Source: Sphingomonas citricola (GTDB taxonomy: Bacteria > Pseudomonadota > Alphaproteobacteria > Sphingomonadales > Sphingomonadaceae). Taken from it: a stretch of 64,000 nucleotides of DNA. Under the pieces are notes generated by a model, which was given only the letters and a program-made list of their open reading frames with translations, did not search any database and was not told the DNA's origin. The position numbers and the translations under genes are program-made. The stretch is from positions 310,001-374,000 of the forward strand of contig NZ_JAHXZM010000004.1 in assembly GCF_019429535.1 (NCBI RefSeq). The letters are read 5' to 3'. This document shows positions 53,680 to 63,865 of this stretch, piece by piece. Each line of letters opens with the position of its first letter. Position 1 is the stretch's first letter.

Positions 53680-55224
53680 ATGAAACACGAGGTGATCGCC
53701 CGCCCCGGCGTATCGGTGCCCTCCCGCCAGTTCTTCGCGCGCGATCTGACCGCGTCGATCGTCGTCTTCCTGGTCGCGATGCCGCTGTGCATGGGGATCG
53801 CGGTCGCCTCGGGCGTGTCGCCCGAGAAGGGGCTGATCACCGGCATCATCGGCGGCATCGTCGTCGGCATGCTCGCGGGATCGCCGCTCCAGGTCAGCGG
53901 CCCCGCCGCGGGCCTCGCCGTCATCGTCTACGAACTGGTGCGCGATCAGGGGTTGAGCGCGCTCGGCCCGATCCTGCTGCTCGCCGGCGCGATCCAGCTG
54001 GCGGCGGGGATCTTCCGCCTCGGCGGCTGGTTCCGCGCGATCTCGCCCGCGGTGGTGCACGGCATGCTCGCGGGGATCGGCGTGCTGATCGTCGCGGGGC
54101 AGTTCCACGTCCTGTTCGATGCGAAACCGCTGCCGAGCGGGCTGCAGAATCTGTCGGCCGCGCCCGCGCGCCTGTTCGGCCTGTCGCCGTTCAACCTGCA
54201 GGCGACCGAGATCGCGTTCGGGATCGGGCTCGCCACCATCGCGGCGATGCTCGCGTGGGAGAAGTTCCGTCCCGCCTCGCTCAGGCTGCTGCCGGGCGCG
54301 CTGGTCGGCGTGCTGACGGGCACGTTGCTCGCGGTCGCACTCGGTCTCGACGTCGCGCGCGTGCAGGTACCCGCCTCGATCACCGCGGCGATCGCGCCAA
54401 TCGCAGCCGGGTTCTGGGCGCAGTGGCTGAACCCGTCGATCCTGACCGCCGCACTCGCGATCGCATTCATCGCCTCGGCCGAGACGCTGTTGTCGGCCGC
54501 CGCGGTCGACAAGATGCACGACGGCGTGCGCACCGATTACAACAAGGAACTGCGCGCGCAGGGCGTCGGCAACATGCTGTGCGGGCTCGCGGGATCGCTG
54601 CCGATGACCGGGGTGATCGTGCGGTCGTCCGCCAACGTGCAGGCGGGGGCGGTCACCCGCACCTCGGCGATCATGCACGGTGCGTGGATCCTCGGCTTCG
54701 TCGCGCTGCTGCCGTGGCTGCTGCGCGAGATCCCGATGGCGGCACTGGGCGCTATCCTTGTCGTCACCGGTTTCCGCCTCGTCAGCCTCGACCATGCGCG
54801 GCATCTCGCGCGCGACCACGGACTGTTGCCGGTGCTGATCTGGGCGGCGACGCTCGTCACCGTCGTCACCACCGATCTGCTGACGGGGGTGCTGGTCGGC
54901 ATCGCGCTCACCACGCTCGAACTCGTCCCGCATCTCAGCCGGCTGCGGCTGCGCGTGGTGGAGGGCGGCGATACGGAACGGCACGCGATCGCGCTGAACG
55001 GCACCGCGACCTTCCTGACGCTGCCCAAATTGTCCGACACGCTCGACCGTGCCCCCGCGGGCACGCCCGTCGCGCTCGACGTGTCGGGGCTTCACGCCGC
55101 CGACCACACCAGCGCGGAGATGCTGCGCGACTGGCTCCAGCGCCGGCGTCAGGCAGGCGGCAGCGTCGACGTGACGGGCGCGCGTGGCCGCATTGCCACG
55201 CTAACCGCGGCCGCGGCGCATTGA
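53680..55224 (+). CDS. SulP family inorganic anion transporter
   Basis: 514-residue membrane protein with the SulP core of ten or more helices, including the start segment FFARDLTASIVVFLVAMPLCMGIAVASGVSPEKGLITGIIGG and the later CGLAGSLPMTGVIVRSSANVQAGAVTRTSAIMHG. A short STAS-like domain covers the last 90 residues. Members carry sulfate, bicarbonate or other anions; a carbonic anhydrase gene, which would point to bicarbonate, is not adjacent. Confidence 0.9.
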   Translation: MKHEVIARPGVSVPSRQFFARDLTASIVVFLVAMPLCMGIAVASGVSPEKGLITGIIGGIVVGMLAGSPLQVSGPAAGLAVIVYELVRDQGLSALGPILLLAGAIQLAAGIFRLGGWFRAISPAVVHGMLAGIGVLIVAGQFHVLFDAKPLPSGLQNLSAAPARLFGLSPFNLQATEIAFGIGLATIAAMLAWEKFRPASLRLLPGALVGVLTGTLLAVALGLDVARVQVPASITAAIAPIAAGFWAQWLNPSILTAALAIAFIASAETLLSAAAVDKMHDGVRTDYNKELRAQGVGNMLCGLAGSLPMTGVIVRSSANVQAGAVTRTSAIMHGAWILGFVALLPWLLREIPMAALGAILVVTGFRLVSLDHARHLARDHGLLPVLIWAATLVTVVTTDLLTGVLVGIALTTLELVPHLSRLRLRVVEGGDTERHAIALNGTATFLTLPKLSDTLDRAPAGTPVALDVSGLHAADHTSAEMLRDWLQRRRQAGGSVDVTGARGRIATLTAAAAH

Positions 55225-55269
55225 TGCACGAAGCCGCTTGATGTGTTGAACAAGCGCGGATAGCTTTTC

Positions 55270-55339
55270 CTTCGCAGGTGCAGCACCACCCGCCGCCACG
55301 GTGAAAGCCCGACGGTGAGAGCGGTGCGTACCCGCGAAG
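55270..55339 (+). promoter_or_regulatory. Structured RNA leader before the TorF porin
   Basis: CTTCGCAGGT (55270-55279) pairs with ACCCGCGAAG (55330-55339) with one mismatch; an inner GCACC / GGTGC pair (55283-55287 with 55323-55327) closes a loop of about 35 nt containing a doubled ACGGTGA motif. It lies 31 bp before the porin ATG and matches no riboswitch I can identify. Confidence 0.5.
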
Positions 55340-55370
55340 CAGGAGGAGCCTCTACAACAAGGAGGTTCCC

Positions 55371-56216
55371 ATGAAGTACGTTCTGTTATCCGCGCTCGCC
55401 CTCGCAGCCGTCGCCACGCCTGCCGTCGCGCAGGAAACCGCCCCGCCCAAGCCGATCACCGTGTCGGGCAGCGTCGCGTTGCTGACCGATTATCGCCTGC
55501 GCGGCGTGTCGCAGACCGACAAGGAAGGCGCGATCCAGGGCGGGATCACGATCACGCACCAGAGCGGGCTGTACGGCGGCGCCTGGGCGTCGAATCTCGC
55601 CGGATGGGGCACGTTCGGCGGCTCCAACATGGAACTCGACCTGATCGGCGGGTACAAGATGCCGATCGGTGGCGGCGCGGCGCTCGACGTCGGATTGACG
55701 TGGTACATGTACCCCGGCGGTGCCTCGAAGACCGACTTCGCCGAACCCTTCGCCAAATTGTCGGGCACGGTCGGACCCGCCTCGCTGCTGGTCGGCGTCG
55801 CCTACGCACCCAAGCAGGAAGCGATCGGCAAATGGTACAATTCCGCCGCTGACTACGCGACCGGCATCCCCAATCGCCCGGGGAAGAAAAACGACAACCT
55901 CTATCTGTGGGGCGACGCCGCCGCCGCGATCCCGACGACGCCGGTCACGCTCAAGGCGCATCTGGGCTATTCGAAGGGCAATCCAGGGCTGGGACCCAAC
56001 GGGACGAGCCCCGCACCGACGGGCGAATATGTCGACTGGCTGCTCGGCGCTGATCTGGCGATCAAAGGTACGCCGCTGACGCTCAGCGCGGCCTATATCG
56101 ATACCGACATCGGTGCGCGCGAATCGGCCTATCTCAAGCCCAATTTCGCCAGCACCAAGAACGGCAGCTCGATCGCGGGGTCGACCGCGCTGTTCTCGCT
56201 CACCGCCGCGTTCTGA
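55371..56216 (+). CDS. TorF family putative porin
   Basis: 281-residue outer-membrane protein (TIGR02001-like, gcw_chp). Signal peptide MKYVLLSALALAAVATPAVAQ, then the conserved start SVALLTDYRLRGVSQTDKEGAIQGGITITHQSGLYGGAWASN and a barrel with alternating strands ending in Phe (SLTAAF). The AAGGAGG ribosome-binding site is strong. A hairpin-rich leader lies upstream. These porins are often linked to nitrogen or nutrient uptake; here the substrate is unknown. Confidence 0.87.
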   Translation: MKYVLLSALALAAVATPAVAQETAPPKPITVSGSVALLTDYRLRGVSQTDKEGAIQGGITITHQSGLYGGAWASNLAGWGTFGGSNMELDLIGGYKMPIGGGAALDVGLTWYMYPGGASKTDFAEPFAKLSGTVGPASLLVGVAYAPKQEAIGKWYNSAADYATGIPNRPGKKNDNLYLWGDAAAAIPTTPVTLKAHLGYSKGNPGLGPNGTSPAPTGEYVDWLLGADLAIKGTPLTLSAAYIDTDIGARESAYLKPNFASTKNGSSIAGSTALFSLTAAF

Positions 56217-56336
56217 CGCGTGGGGCAAGCGTTGGGTGGCGCGCGCCGCGCGGCGTGAACAGGATCGACGGGGGCGGGGGGTTTGTATCCCCGTCCCCGA
56301 TCCCACATAAGGGCCGCACGCGAACAGGAGCAGCCC

Positions 56337-57248
56337 TTGGCGACGTTAGGCATGTCACCGGCCGAGAAAGAGGCCATTCAGACGTTTCGGTCGGAGGTCG
56401 TCGAGCCGTCGATGACCAAGCTGGTCATCATCGATTTCTGGGCGGAATGGTGCGGGCCGTGCAAGGCGCTGACGCCGGTGCTCGAAAAGGTCGCCGACGC
56501 CTACGCCGACAAGGGCGTGGTGCTCGCCAAGGTCGACACCGACAAGAACCAGTTCATCGCCGCGCAATTCCAGATCAAGTCGATCCCGACGGTCTACGCG
56601 ATGTTTCAGGGACAACTTGTCGCCGACCTGACCCCCGCGCGGACCGAGTCGCAATTGCGCACGATGCTCGACCAGCTGCTGCGCCAATTGCCGATCCAGG
56701 GCGAGGCGCAATCGCAGGAAGCCGAGCTCGAACCGCTCGTGCAGATGGGCGAGGAGGTGCTTGCATCGGGCGATGCCGAGCGCGCGCTGTCGATCTTCGA
56801 TCAATTGGCCGAGATGGCACCCGAGCATCACGCCGTCGTCTCGGGCCGGGTCCGCGCGCTCGTGGCACTCGGCGCGACCGACGAGGCCGAGGCGATGATC
56901 GCGGCGCTGCCCGACGATCTTGCCAAGCTGCCCGATATCGAACGCGTGCGCGCCGCGCTCGCGCTTGCGCGCTCCGCCCCCGCGGTCGACGATCTCGCCC
57001 CGCTTGAGGCCGCGGTTGCCGCCAACCCCGACGATCACCAGGCGCGCTTCGACCTCGCCAATGCGCAGATGGCGGCGGGCAACCGCGACGCCGCCGCCGA
57101 CGGCTTCCTCCACATCACCGCCGCCGATCGCGCGTGGAACGAGGGTGCCGCCCGACAGCAATTGCTCAAGCTGTTCGAGGTCGTCGGGCTCGAGGATCCA
57201 TGGGTGTCGGCGCAGCGCCGCCGCTTGTCGGCGATCCTGTTCGGATGA
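56337..57248 (+). CDS. Thioredoxin-like co-chaperone (YbbN/CnoX family)
   Basis: 303-residue protein with an N-terminal thioredoxin domain (C39-GP-C42 in WAEWCGPCK) and a C-terminal TPR-like helical region (about 130-303). YbbN/CnoX protects proteins from oxidation and hands them to GroEL/DnaK. A TTG start at 56337 is likely: AGGAG lies 6 bp upstream; the ATG at 56352 is an alternative. The stop overlaps the next gene (ATGA). Confidence 0.9.
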   Translation: MATLGMSPAEKEAIQTFRSEVVEPSMTKLVIIDFWAEWCGPCKALTPVLEKVADAYADKGVVLAKVDTDKNQFIAAQFQIKSIPTVYAMFQGQLVADLTPARTESQLRTMLDQLLRQLPIQGEAQSQEAELEPLVQMGEEVLASGDAERALSIFDQLAEMAPEHHAVVSGRVRALVALGATDEAEAMIAALPDDLAKLPDIERVRAALALARSAPAVDDLAPLEAAVAANPDDHQARFDLANAQMAAGNRDAAADGFLHITAADRAWNEGAARQQLLKLFEVVGLEDPWVSAQRRRLSAILFG

Positions 57249-57862
57249 CACGCACGCGGCTCTCGATCTTCCCGCTGCCGGGTGCGCTGCTGTTTCCCGG
57301 CATGCACCTGCCGCTCCACATCTTCGAGCCGCGCTACCGCGCGATGGTGTCGGACGCGATGGCGCGCGACCGCCGCATCGGCATGATCCAGCCGCGTCCC
57401 GACGGCGACCCCCATGATCCCGAGCTGTTCGAGATCGGCTGCGTCGGCCGCATCGCCGAGTTCGAGGCGATGGAGGACGGACGATACAATCTGATCCTCG
57501 AGGGCGTGTCACTGTTCCGCGTCGTGAACGAGCTCGACGTCTCGACCGCGTTTCGCCAGGTCGAGGCCGAACTGCTGCCGGTCGAGACCGATCAGACACT
57601 CGCGCTCGGCGAACGCTCCTCGCTCGAACTCGAATCGAAACGCTTCGCCGAGGCGCTCGGCTACGCGGTCGACTGGGATTCGGTCGGGCGGCTCGACGAT
57701 GCCGCATTGGTCAACGGCGTCGCGCAGATCGCGCCGTTCGACGTCGCGGCGAAACAGGCGCTGCTCGAGAGCAAGGGCATCTCGGCACGGTGCGAATTGC
57801 TTGTCCAGTTGATGCAGTTCTTCGGCCGCCACGACGGCGACGAACGAGTGACGCTGCAATGA
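57245..57862 (+). CDS. LON substrate-binding domain protein
   Basis: 205-residue stand-alone Lon N-domain (PUA-like) protein: [61 protein letters not shown], ending [11 protein letters not shown]. It lacks the AAA and protease domains, so it does not cut proteins. ATGA overlap with the upstream co-chaperone gene; a 4-bp overlap also joins it to Trm112. Confidence 0.9.
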   Translation: MTRTRLSIFPLPGALLFPGMHLPLHIFEPRYRAMVSDAMARDRRIGMIQPRPDGDPHDPELFEIGCVGRIAEFEAMEDGRYNLILEGVSLFRVVNELDVSTAFRQVEAELLPVETDQTLALGERSSLELESKRFAEALGYAVDWDSVGRLDDAALVNGVAQIAPFDVAAKQALLESKGISARCELLVQLMQFFGRHDGDERVTLQ

Positions 57863-58053
57863 CCACGCCGCCCGTGAGCGATCCGGCACCGCTCGACCCG
57901 TGGCTGCTGGAGCGACTCGTCTGCCCGATGACGCGGACCCCGCTGCGCTATGACGGGCAGGCGCAGGAGCTGGTGTCGGACGCCGCCGGTCTTGCCTATC
58001 CGATCCGCGACGGCGTGCCGGTCATGCTGGTCGAGGAGGCGCGGTCGCTGTGA
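57859..58053 (+). CDS. Trm112 family protein
   Basis: 64-residue YcaR/Trm112-like protein: [46 protein letters not shown]. Only one Cys of the usual zinc ligands remains. Trm112 proteins activate methyltransferases in eukaryotes; the bacterial role is unclear. Third gene of the trx/Lon-N/Trm112 run. Confidence 0.87.
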   Translation: MTTPPVSDPAPLDPWLLERLVCPMTRTPLRYDGQAQELVSDAAGLAYPIRDGVPVMLVEEARSL

Positions 58054-58084
58054 CCCGCCGCGCCGGGTCCGGCGGCCGCTTAGC

Positions 58085-58732
58085 TCAGACGGCGAGCTTC
58101 GGGAAGCCGGCGCGGAATGCCGCGACCTTGGGCTTATCCCACGTCACGATATACGGATGCGTCGGGTTCCGGTCGAAGAAATTCTGATGATACGCCTCCG
58201 CGGGGAAGAACGCACCACGCTCGATCTTCGTCGCGATCGCGCGCGGAAAGGCGTGGGCGTTCCCGAGCTGGCGAATGTACGCCGCGGCAACGCGGGCCTG
58301 ATCGGGTGACTGCGGGAAGATTGCCGACCGGTAGCTCGTGCCGCTGTCGGGTCCCTGACGGTTTACCTGCGTCGGATCGTGCGCGATCGAGAAATAAACG
58401 CGCAGCAGCGTCGCGTAGCTGACCTGGCGTGGATCGTAGCTGATGCGAATCGCCTCCGCATGACGCGTCGTCTCGCTGCTGACGGCGGCGTAATTCGCGG
58501 TCGCGCGCGTCCCCCCGGCATAGCCCGCGGTCACCGACTTCACCCCGCGTACGTGCTCGAATACCGCTTCCATGCCCCAGAAGCACCCACCGGCGAGCAC
58601 CGCGACCTGCGGCTGGCCGTTCCCCGCGGCAACGTCGACCGCTGCGGCCGGGATCGGCACGGCGCGTTCGGCCTGGGCGGTTCCACAGGCGCTCAGCGTC
58701 AGCGCGGCGGCGAGAAGGGGGCGAGCGGTCAT
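58085..58732 (-). CDS. msrA: Peptide-methionine (S)-S-oxide reductase MsrA
   Basis: 215-residue enzyme with the signature GCFWG (catalytic Cys50) and the conserved Tyr/Glu environment HPYIVTWDKPKVAAFR. An N-terminal lipoprotein-like signal with lipobox LSAC suggests a periplasmic, lipid-anchored form, unlike the cytoplasmic enzyme of E. coli. It repairs oxidised methionine with the S configuration. Confidence 0.9.
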   Translation of the reverse strand: MTARPLLAAALTLSACGTAQAERAVPIPAAAVDVAAGNGQPQVAVLAGGCFWGMEAVFEHVRGVKSVTAGYAGGTRATANYAAVSSETTRHAEAIRISYDPRQVSYATLLRVYFSIAHDPTQVNRQGPDSGTSYRSAIFPQSPDQARVAAAYIRQLGNAHAFPRAIATKIERGAFFPAEAYHQNFFDRNPTHPYIVTWDKPKVAAFRAGFPKLAV

Positions 58733-58772
58733 GAAATCGATATAGGTCAGTGACTTGCGCGCTTCCAGGGGG

Positions 58773-58910
58773 TCAGCGCTGCGCGTACACCGCTGCGGGA
58801 TGCGTCGGGCCGGCCTGCGCCGCGGGCTGCAGCGCGAACAGACCCACCGCCCCGATCGCGAAACCGCCGGCGAATTGCCAGAAGAAGCTGGTCTTGAACA
58901 GGCGAAGCAT
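58773..58910 (-). CDS. Small membrane protein (45 aa)
   Basis: Minus strand encodes MLRLFKTSFFWQFAGGFAIG then VGLFALQPAAQAGPTHP and VYAQR: a basic-aromatic start, one membrane helix at about 12-30 and a short tail with a possible signal cleavage at QAG. An AGGACA lies upstream of the ATG, and a stress-type promoter-like site lies 43 bp further up. No family assigned. Confidence 0.6.
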   Translation of the reverse strand: MLRLFKTSFFWQFAGGFAIGAVGLFALQPAAQAGPTHPAAVYAQR

Positions 58911-58952
58911 TGGTCGTGTGTCCTGCTGCGATCCGCCCACCCGCTCTGACCG

Positions 58953-58977
58953 AACGCGCGATGCGGAACTGGTTTCC
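58953..58977 (-). promoter_or_regulatory. EcfG-type general-stress promoter candidate
   Basis: Minus strand GGAAA-N16-CGTT, one base from the alphaproteobacterial EcfG consensus GGAAC-N16/17-CGTT. It is about 43 bp upstream of the 45-residue membrane-protein gene, a plausible spacing. Confidence 0.35.
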
Positions 58978-59115
58978 GTGATGATCGAATAAGCGGGCGA
59001 GGATGAACCGACGCTGGTTCACCCGTTCATCTGCCAGCGATATACGGCGCACCAGCGCACCGGCATATTTCAACGATCGAAAAAGATCGTTTCCGCGCTG
59101 ATATATGCGGTTATC

Positions 59116-60351
<1,236 letters not shown>

Positions 60352-60368
60352 CTATGGAACGCGCACGC

Positions 60369-62123
60369 TTATTTCGCAACCGCGAGATGGTCGCGCGTGA
60401 GCGTCGCGGGCATCAATCCGCGCAACGCATTGCCGAGCAGGAATCCGTTCGTGAGGTCCTGGGGGCGCAGCACCGCCTCGCGAGCGCGGCCGGTGTCCCG
60501 CAATTCGGCGCGTAACACGCCCGGCAGCAGCGGTCCCGCCGGCGGTGTCAGCAGCATGCCGTCACGCTCGACGAACAGCGAGGTGTAGCTGCCCTCGGTC
60601 AGGGTACCGTCGGACGCTGCGAACACCACCTCGTCGCACCCGCTGTCGCGTCGCGCGTCGTCGTAGAAGGCGCGGTCGCTGCTTTTATGGCGCAGCCGCC
60701 AGTCCGCGGGGCTGACCGGCAGCGGCACCAACGCGACCGTCAACGGCGCGGCACGCGGCGGCGGCAGCGGTGACACCTGGATCGATACCGCGCCGCTTTT
60801 CGCGAGCGTCATCCGCACGCGCGCGGCCTTGCGCAGCCGGAAGGTCGCGGCTTGCAATTCGTTGCGTGCGTCGTGGCGATCGAATGCGAAACCGAGCGCG
60901 GCGGCGCTCGTCTTCATCCGTTCGAGGTGCCGCTCGATCAGCGCGATCCCCTCCATCGGGTCGAACGCCATCGTCTCGATCAGGTCGAACGTGCGCGCGC
61001 CGCGCGCGAGGAACGCGCCCTTCGCCAGCGCTTCGTCCCATTCGGCGTCGGCGGTCGAATCGGCAACGATCCCACCGCCGAGCCCGATCCTCGCGCCGGT
61101 ATTGTCGGCGTGAAGCGCGAGGGTGCGGATCGCGACGTTGAACATCGCGTCGCCGTTCGCGTCGATCCGCCCGATCGCGCCGGTGTAGAGCCCGCGCGCA
61201 TCCCCCTCGATCTGCCCCAGCGCCTCGATGGCGCGCAGCTTGGGCGCGCCGGTGATTGATCCGCACGGAAACAGCGCGCCGAGCACGTCGACCGCATCGG
61301 TGCCGGGATGCCGCGTCGCGGTGACGGTGGAGGTCATCTGGTGGACGGTCGGGTAGCGTTCCAGCGCGAACAGCTCTGGCACCGCGACGCTGCCCGCCAC
61401 GGCGACGCGCGACAGGTCGTTGCGCATCAGGTCGACGATCATCAGATTCTCGGCCCGCTGTTTCGGGTCCTGCGCCAATGCGGCGGCAGCGGCATCGTCG
61501 GCGCGCGGCTCGGCGAGGCGCGGCGCGGTGCCCTTCATCGGGCGACAGGTGAGGCGGTCTCCCTCCAGCGCGAAGAACAGTTCGGGCGAGAACGACAGGA
61601 ACGTCGCCTCGCCCGTGTCGACGATCGCGCTCCATCCGCCTCGCGTCGCCGCGCGCAGCCGCGCGTAGAGCGCGAAGGGGTCGCCCATCACTGGCACGTC
61701 GGCGCGGAAGGTCAGGTTCGCCTGATACAGATCGCCCGCCGCGATCAACGCCTGCACGGCGGCGAACATCGCGTCATAGTCGGCGCGCGTCACCCGCGGC
61801 TCGAGCGCGCCGATCCACGCGCCGGCGGGGTCGGGCAGCAGCGCCGCCACGTCGACCGTCTCATATCGGTCGAACAGACCGAACCACGCGAGCGGTGCGT
61901 CGCCATGCCGCGTCGCGGCCGCGCGCGGTTCGAACGCGCCGCCTGCCTCGTACGACACGAACCCCGCCGCGTCGCCGTCGTGCGCGCGCACCGCCGCCAG
62001 GACGGGGGCGACCTCCGCCACACTGTGCGCCGCCACCACGGTTCGGGGATTGCGATACAATCGCGCCGTCGCGCCGCCCTCGCGCGCGTCGTCCAACAGG
62101 ACAAAGGGTGGCGAAATCCGCAT
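60369..62123 (-). CDS. pabB: Fused aminodeoxychorismate synthase I / aminodeoxychorismate lyase (PabB-PabC)
   Basis: 584-residue fusion. Residues 1 to about 372 form the PabB domain, with the catalytic motif P-M-K197-G-T in CRPMKGTAPR and FPCGSITGAPKLRAIE and MIVDLMRNDLSRV. Residues from about 380 form the PabC (class IV aminotransferase) lyase, with PLP Lys480 in RLRHKSSDRAFYDDAR and VVFAASDGTLTEGSYTSLF. It makes p-aminobenzoate for folate from chorismate; the glutaminase (PabA) must be supplied elsewhere. Confidence 0.93.
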   Translation of the reverse strand: MRISPPFVLLDDAREGGATARLYRNPRTVVAAHSVAEVAPVLAAVRAHDGDAAGFVSYEAGGAFEPRAAATRHGDAPLAWFGLFDRYETVDVAALLPDPAGAWIGALEPRVTRADYDAMFAAVQALIAAGDLYQANLTFRADVPVMGDPFALYARLRAATRGGWSAIVDTGEATFLSFSPELFFALEGDRLTCRPMKGTAPRLAEPRADDAAAAALAQDPKQRAENLMIVDLMRNDLSRVAVAGSVAVPELFALERYPTVHQMTSTVTATRHPGTDAVDVLGALFPCGSITGAPKLRAIEALGQIEGDARGLYTGAIGRIDANGDAMFNVAIRTLALHADNTGARIGLGGGIVADSTADAEWDEALAKGAFLARGARTFDLIETMAFDPMEGIALIERHLERMKTSAAALGFAFDRHDARNELQAATFRLRKAARVRMTLAKSGAVSIQVSPLPPPRAAPLTVALVPLPVSPADWRLRHKSSDRAFYDDARRDSGCDEVVFAASDGTLTEGSYTSLFVERDGMLLTPPAGPLLPGVLRAELRDTGRAREAVLRPQDLTNGFLLGNALRGLMPATLTRDHLAVAK

Positions 62124-62273
62124 CTCTCCTGCGTGATGCCCGCGCGACCGGGTGGCGGCAAGCGCGCACGCGCGGCTTTTCGGCGCCGACCTGACGCGTT
62201 AACCCCGATTGTGCGCGTGTTCGGCAGCGCCCGTCGCTGCCACACCGTCGCTCAACCGATGCGAGACCCGACC

Positions 62274-62936
62274 ATGACCACCGACACGCCCCCCTTACGC
62301 GCCGCAATCATCCCCGTGACCGCGATCGAGCAGAATTGCACGCTGATCTGGTGCACCAGGACGATGCGCGCCGCGGTTATCGACCCGGGCGGCGACCTGC
62401 CGCGGATCAAGGCCGCGATCGAGCAGGCGGGCGTCACGGTCGAGAAGGTGCTGCTCACCCACGGCCACATCGATCACGCGGGTGAGGCGCGCCCGCTCGC
62501 CGACGAAATGGGGGTGAAGATCGAGGGGCCGCACGAGGACGATCGTTTCTGGCTCGCGCGGCTGGAGGACGACGGGCGGCAATGGGGCATCCGCGGGGTC
62601 AATACCGAATCGGACCACTGGCTCGTCGATGGCGACACCGTGACCGTCGGCGACCTGACGCTCGACGTCTATCACACCCCCGGCCACACCGCGGGCCACG
62701 TCATCTTCCATCACGCGCCGTCACGTTTCGCGCAGGTGGGCGACGTGCTTTTCCAGGGCTCGGTCGGGCGTACCGACCTGCCGCAGGGCAATCACAAGCA
62801 GCTGATCGAATCGATCGTCACCAAATTGTGGCCGCTGGGCGATACGCACTTCATCCCGGGTCACGGCAAACCCAGCACGTTCGCGCACGAACGGCGCCAC
62901 AACATGTTCGTCAGCGACGCGGCGCTCGCAGCCTGA
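62274..62936 (+). CDS. MBL-fold metallo-hydrolase (glyoxalase II-like, YcbL type)
   Basis: 220-residue binuclear-zinc hydrolase: T-H63-G-H65-I-D67-H68-AGE, then TPGHTAGHV, VGDVLFQGSVGRTDLP and FIPGHGKPSTFAHERRHN. Alternative ATG at 62259. It may cleave thioesters such as S-lactoylglutathione. It converges on the MAPEG gene across a strong bidirectional hairpin. Confidence 0.9.
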   Translation: MTTDTPPLRAAIIPVTAIEQNCTLIWCTRTMRAAVIDPGGDLPRIKAAIEQAGVTVEKVLLTHGHIDHAGEARPLADEMGVKIEGPHEDDRFWLARLEDDGRQWGIRGVNTESDHWLVDGDTVTVGDLTLDVYHTPGHTAGHVIFHHAPSRFAQVGDVLFQGSVGRTDLPQGNHKQLIESIVTKLWPLGDTHFIPGHGKPSTFAHERRHNMFVSDAALAA

Positions 62937-62942
62937 CCTGCA

Positions 62943-62970
62943 AACGCGACTCGCGGCGGCGAGTCGCGTT
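62943..62970. terminator. Bidirectional hairpin terminator
   Basis: Perfect 11-bp stem AACGCGACTCG / CGAGTCGCGTT with a 6-nt loop, between convergent MBL and MAPEG genes; the MAPEG stop codon touches its edge. Confidence 0.75.
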
Positions 62971-63413
62971 CACCCGCGCGAGGCGTCGATCGGGACCGTG
63001 GTGATCGCACCGGTCGTCGCGTGATAATTGCCGTAGACCAGCACCAGCGCCCACACGGCCAGCGCCGCCATCACGGTCCACGTCCCGCCGATCCCGCCCG
63101 CGCGCAGCGGGTTGGGGGCGGGGCGGTCCATTCCGAGCCCGTGCGCGACCCGCGCGACGACGAACACCGCGCCTGCGACCCACAACCACGTCGTCGATCC
63201 GCCCGCCAGTTCGATCGCGGCGAGCAGGATCAGCACGAACGGCGCATATTCGACGAAATTGGCATGCGCGCGTACCGCCGCCAGCAGCGGTGCATTCCCG
63301 CCGTCACCGATCATCACCTTTCCCTTGATGCGCCGCTGCGACACGCGCAGCGCGAGCCAGATGTTGATCACGGCGCAGGCCGCGGCGATCGTCAGCGTCA
63401 TCGGCAACAGCAT
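62970..63413 (-). CDS. MAPEG family membrane protein
   Basis: 147-residue four-helix membrane protein of the MAPEG family (glutathione-dependent or eicosanoid enzymes in eukaryotes). The conserved segment is GNAPLLAAVRAHANFVEYAPFVLILLAAIELAGG with RAHANFVE; the others are helical stretches. Function in bacteria is unknown. Convergent with the MBL gene. Confidence 0.87.
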   Translation of the reverse strand: MLLPMTLTIAAACAVINIWLALRVSQRRIKGKVMIGDGGNAPLLAAVRAHANFVEYAPFVLILLAAIELAGGSTTWLWVAGAVFVVARVAHGLGMDRPAPNPLRAGGIGGTWTVMAALAVWALVLVYGNYHATTGAITTVPIDASRG

Positions 63414-63463
63414 CGATTCTCCCCTTCTTGGTCGTTGAACAGCGTGACATTCCCCTCATCGGG

Positions 63464-63491
63464 TTGCAACGCGGGCAGAATTGGCTATAGG
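63464..63491 (+). promoter_or_regulatory. Predicted promoter of rpmF
   Basis: TTGCAA, 16-bp spacer, TATAGG, about 125 bp upstream of the rpmF ATG, giving a leader of about 115 nt. Only plausible promoter in the 202-bp gap 63414-63615. Confidence 0.45.
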
Positions 63492-63615
63492 CGCGTCACT
63501 TCGCGATGCGTGCCGATATGCGGCTGCCTGCCGCGGCCGCCCTCGTGCCGGTCGTTCGGGCGACCTGCACGGCACGACTCGTTCAAACACGTAACACTTG
63601 GATCAAGGTGCCGAA

Positions 63616-63795
63616 ATGGCCGTCCCTAAGCGAAAGACTTCCCCCTCACGCCGTGGCATGCGCCGCTCGCACGACGCGCTGTCGATCTCGGCGTTTCAGG
63701 AATGCCCGAACTGCGGCGAACTGAAGCGTCCGCACAACCTGTGCACGGCGTGCGGTCACTACAACGGTCGCGAGATCGTCTCGGTCGAGGGCTGA
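63616..63795 (+). CDS. rpmF: 50S ribosomal protein L32
   Basis: 59-residue protein [20 protein letters not shown] with the zinc ribbon C-x2-C (ECPNCGEL) and C-x2-C (LCTACGHY). It is followed after about 70 bp by plsX, the conserved rpmF-plsX order that links ribosome and phospholipid synthesis. Confidence 0.98.
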   Translation: MAVPKRKTSPSRRGMRRSHDALSISAFQECPNCGELKRPHNLCTACGHYNGREIVSVEG

Positions 63796-63865
63796 ACCGC
63801 CCCGCGCGGACCCTTGTTGTCCGCGCCCGCGTTTATTGGCGCGTTTGATTGGAGTGACCCGTCCC

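Noticed and set aside
55270..55339. Cobalamin riboswitch before the TorF porin
   Set aside because: Segments resemble parts of the B12 consensus (GGTGAGA, AGCAGGAG), but the element is too short and lacks the B12 box and conserved core; left as an unassigned leader.
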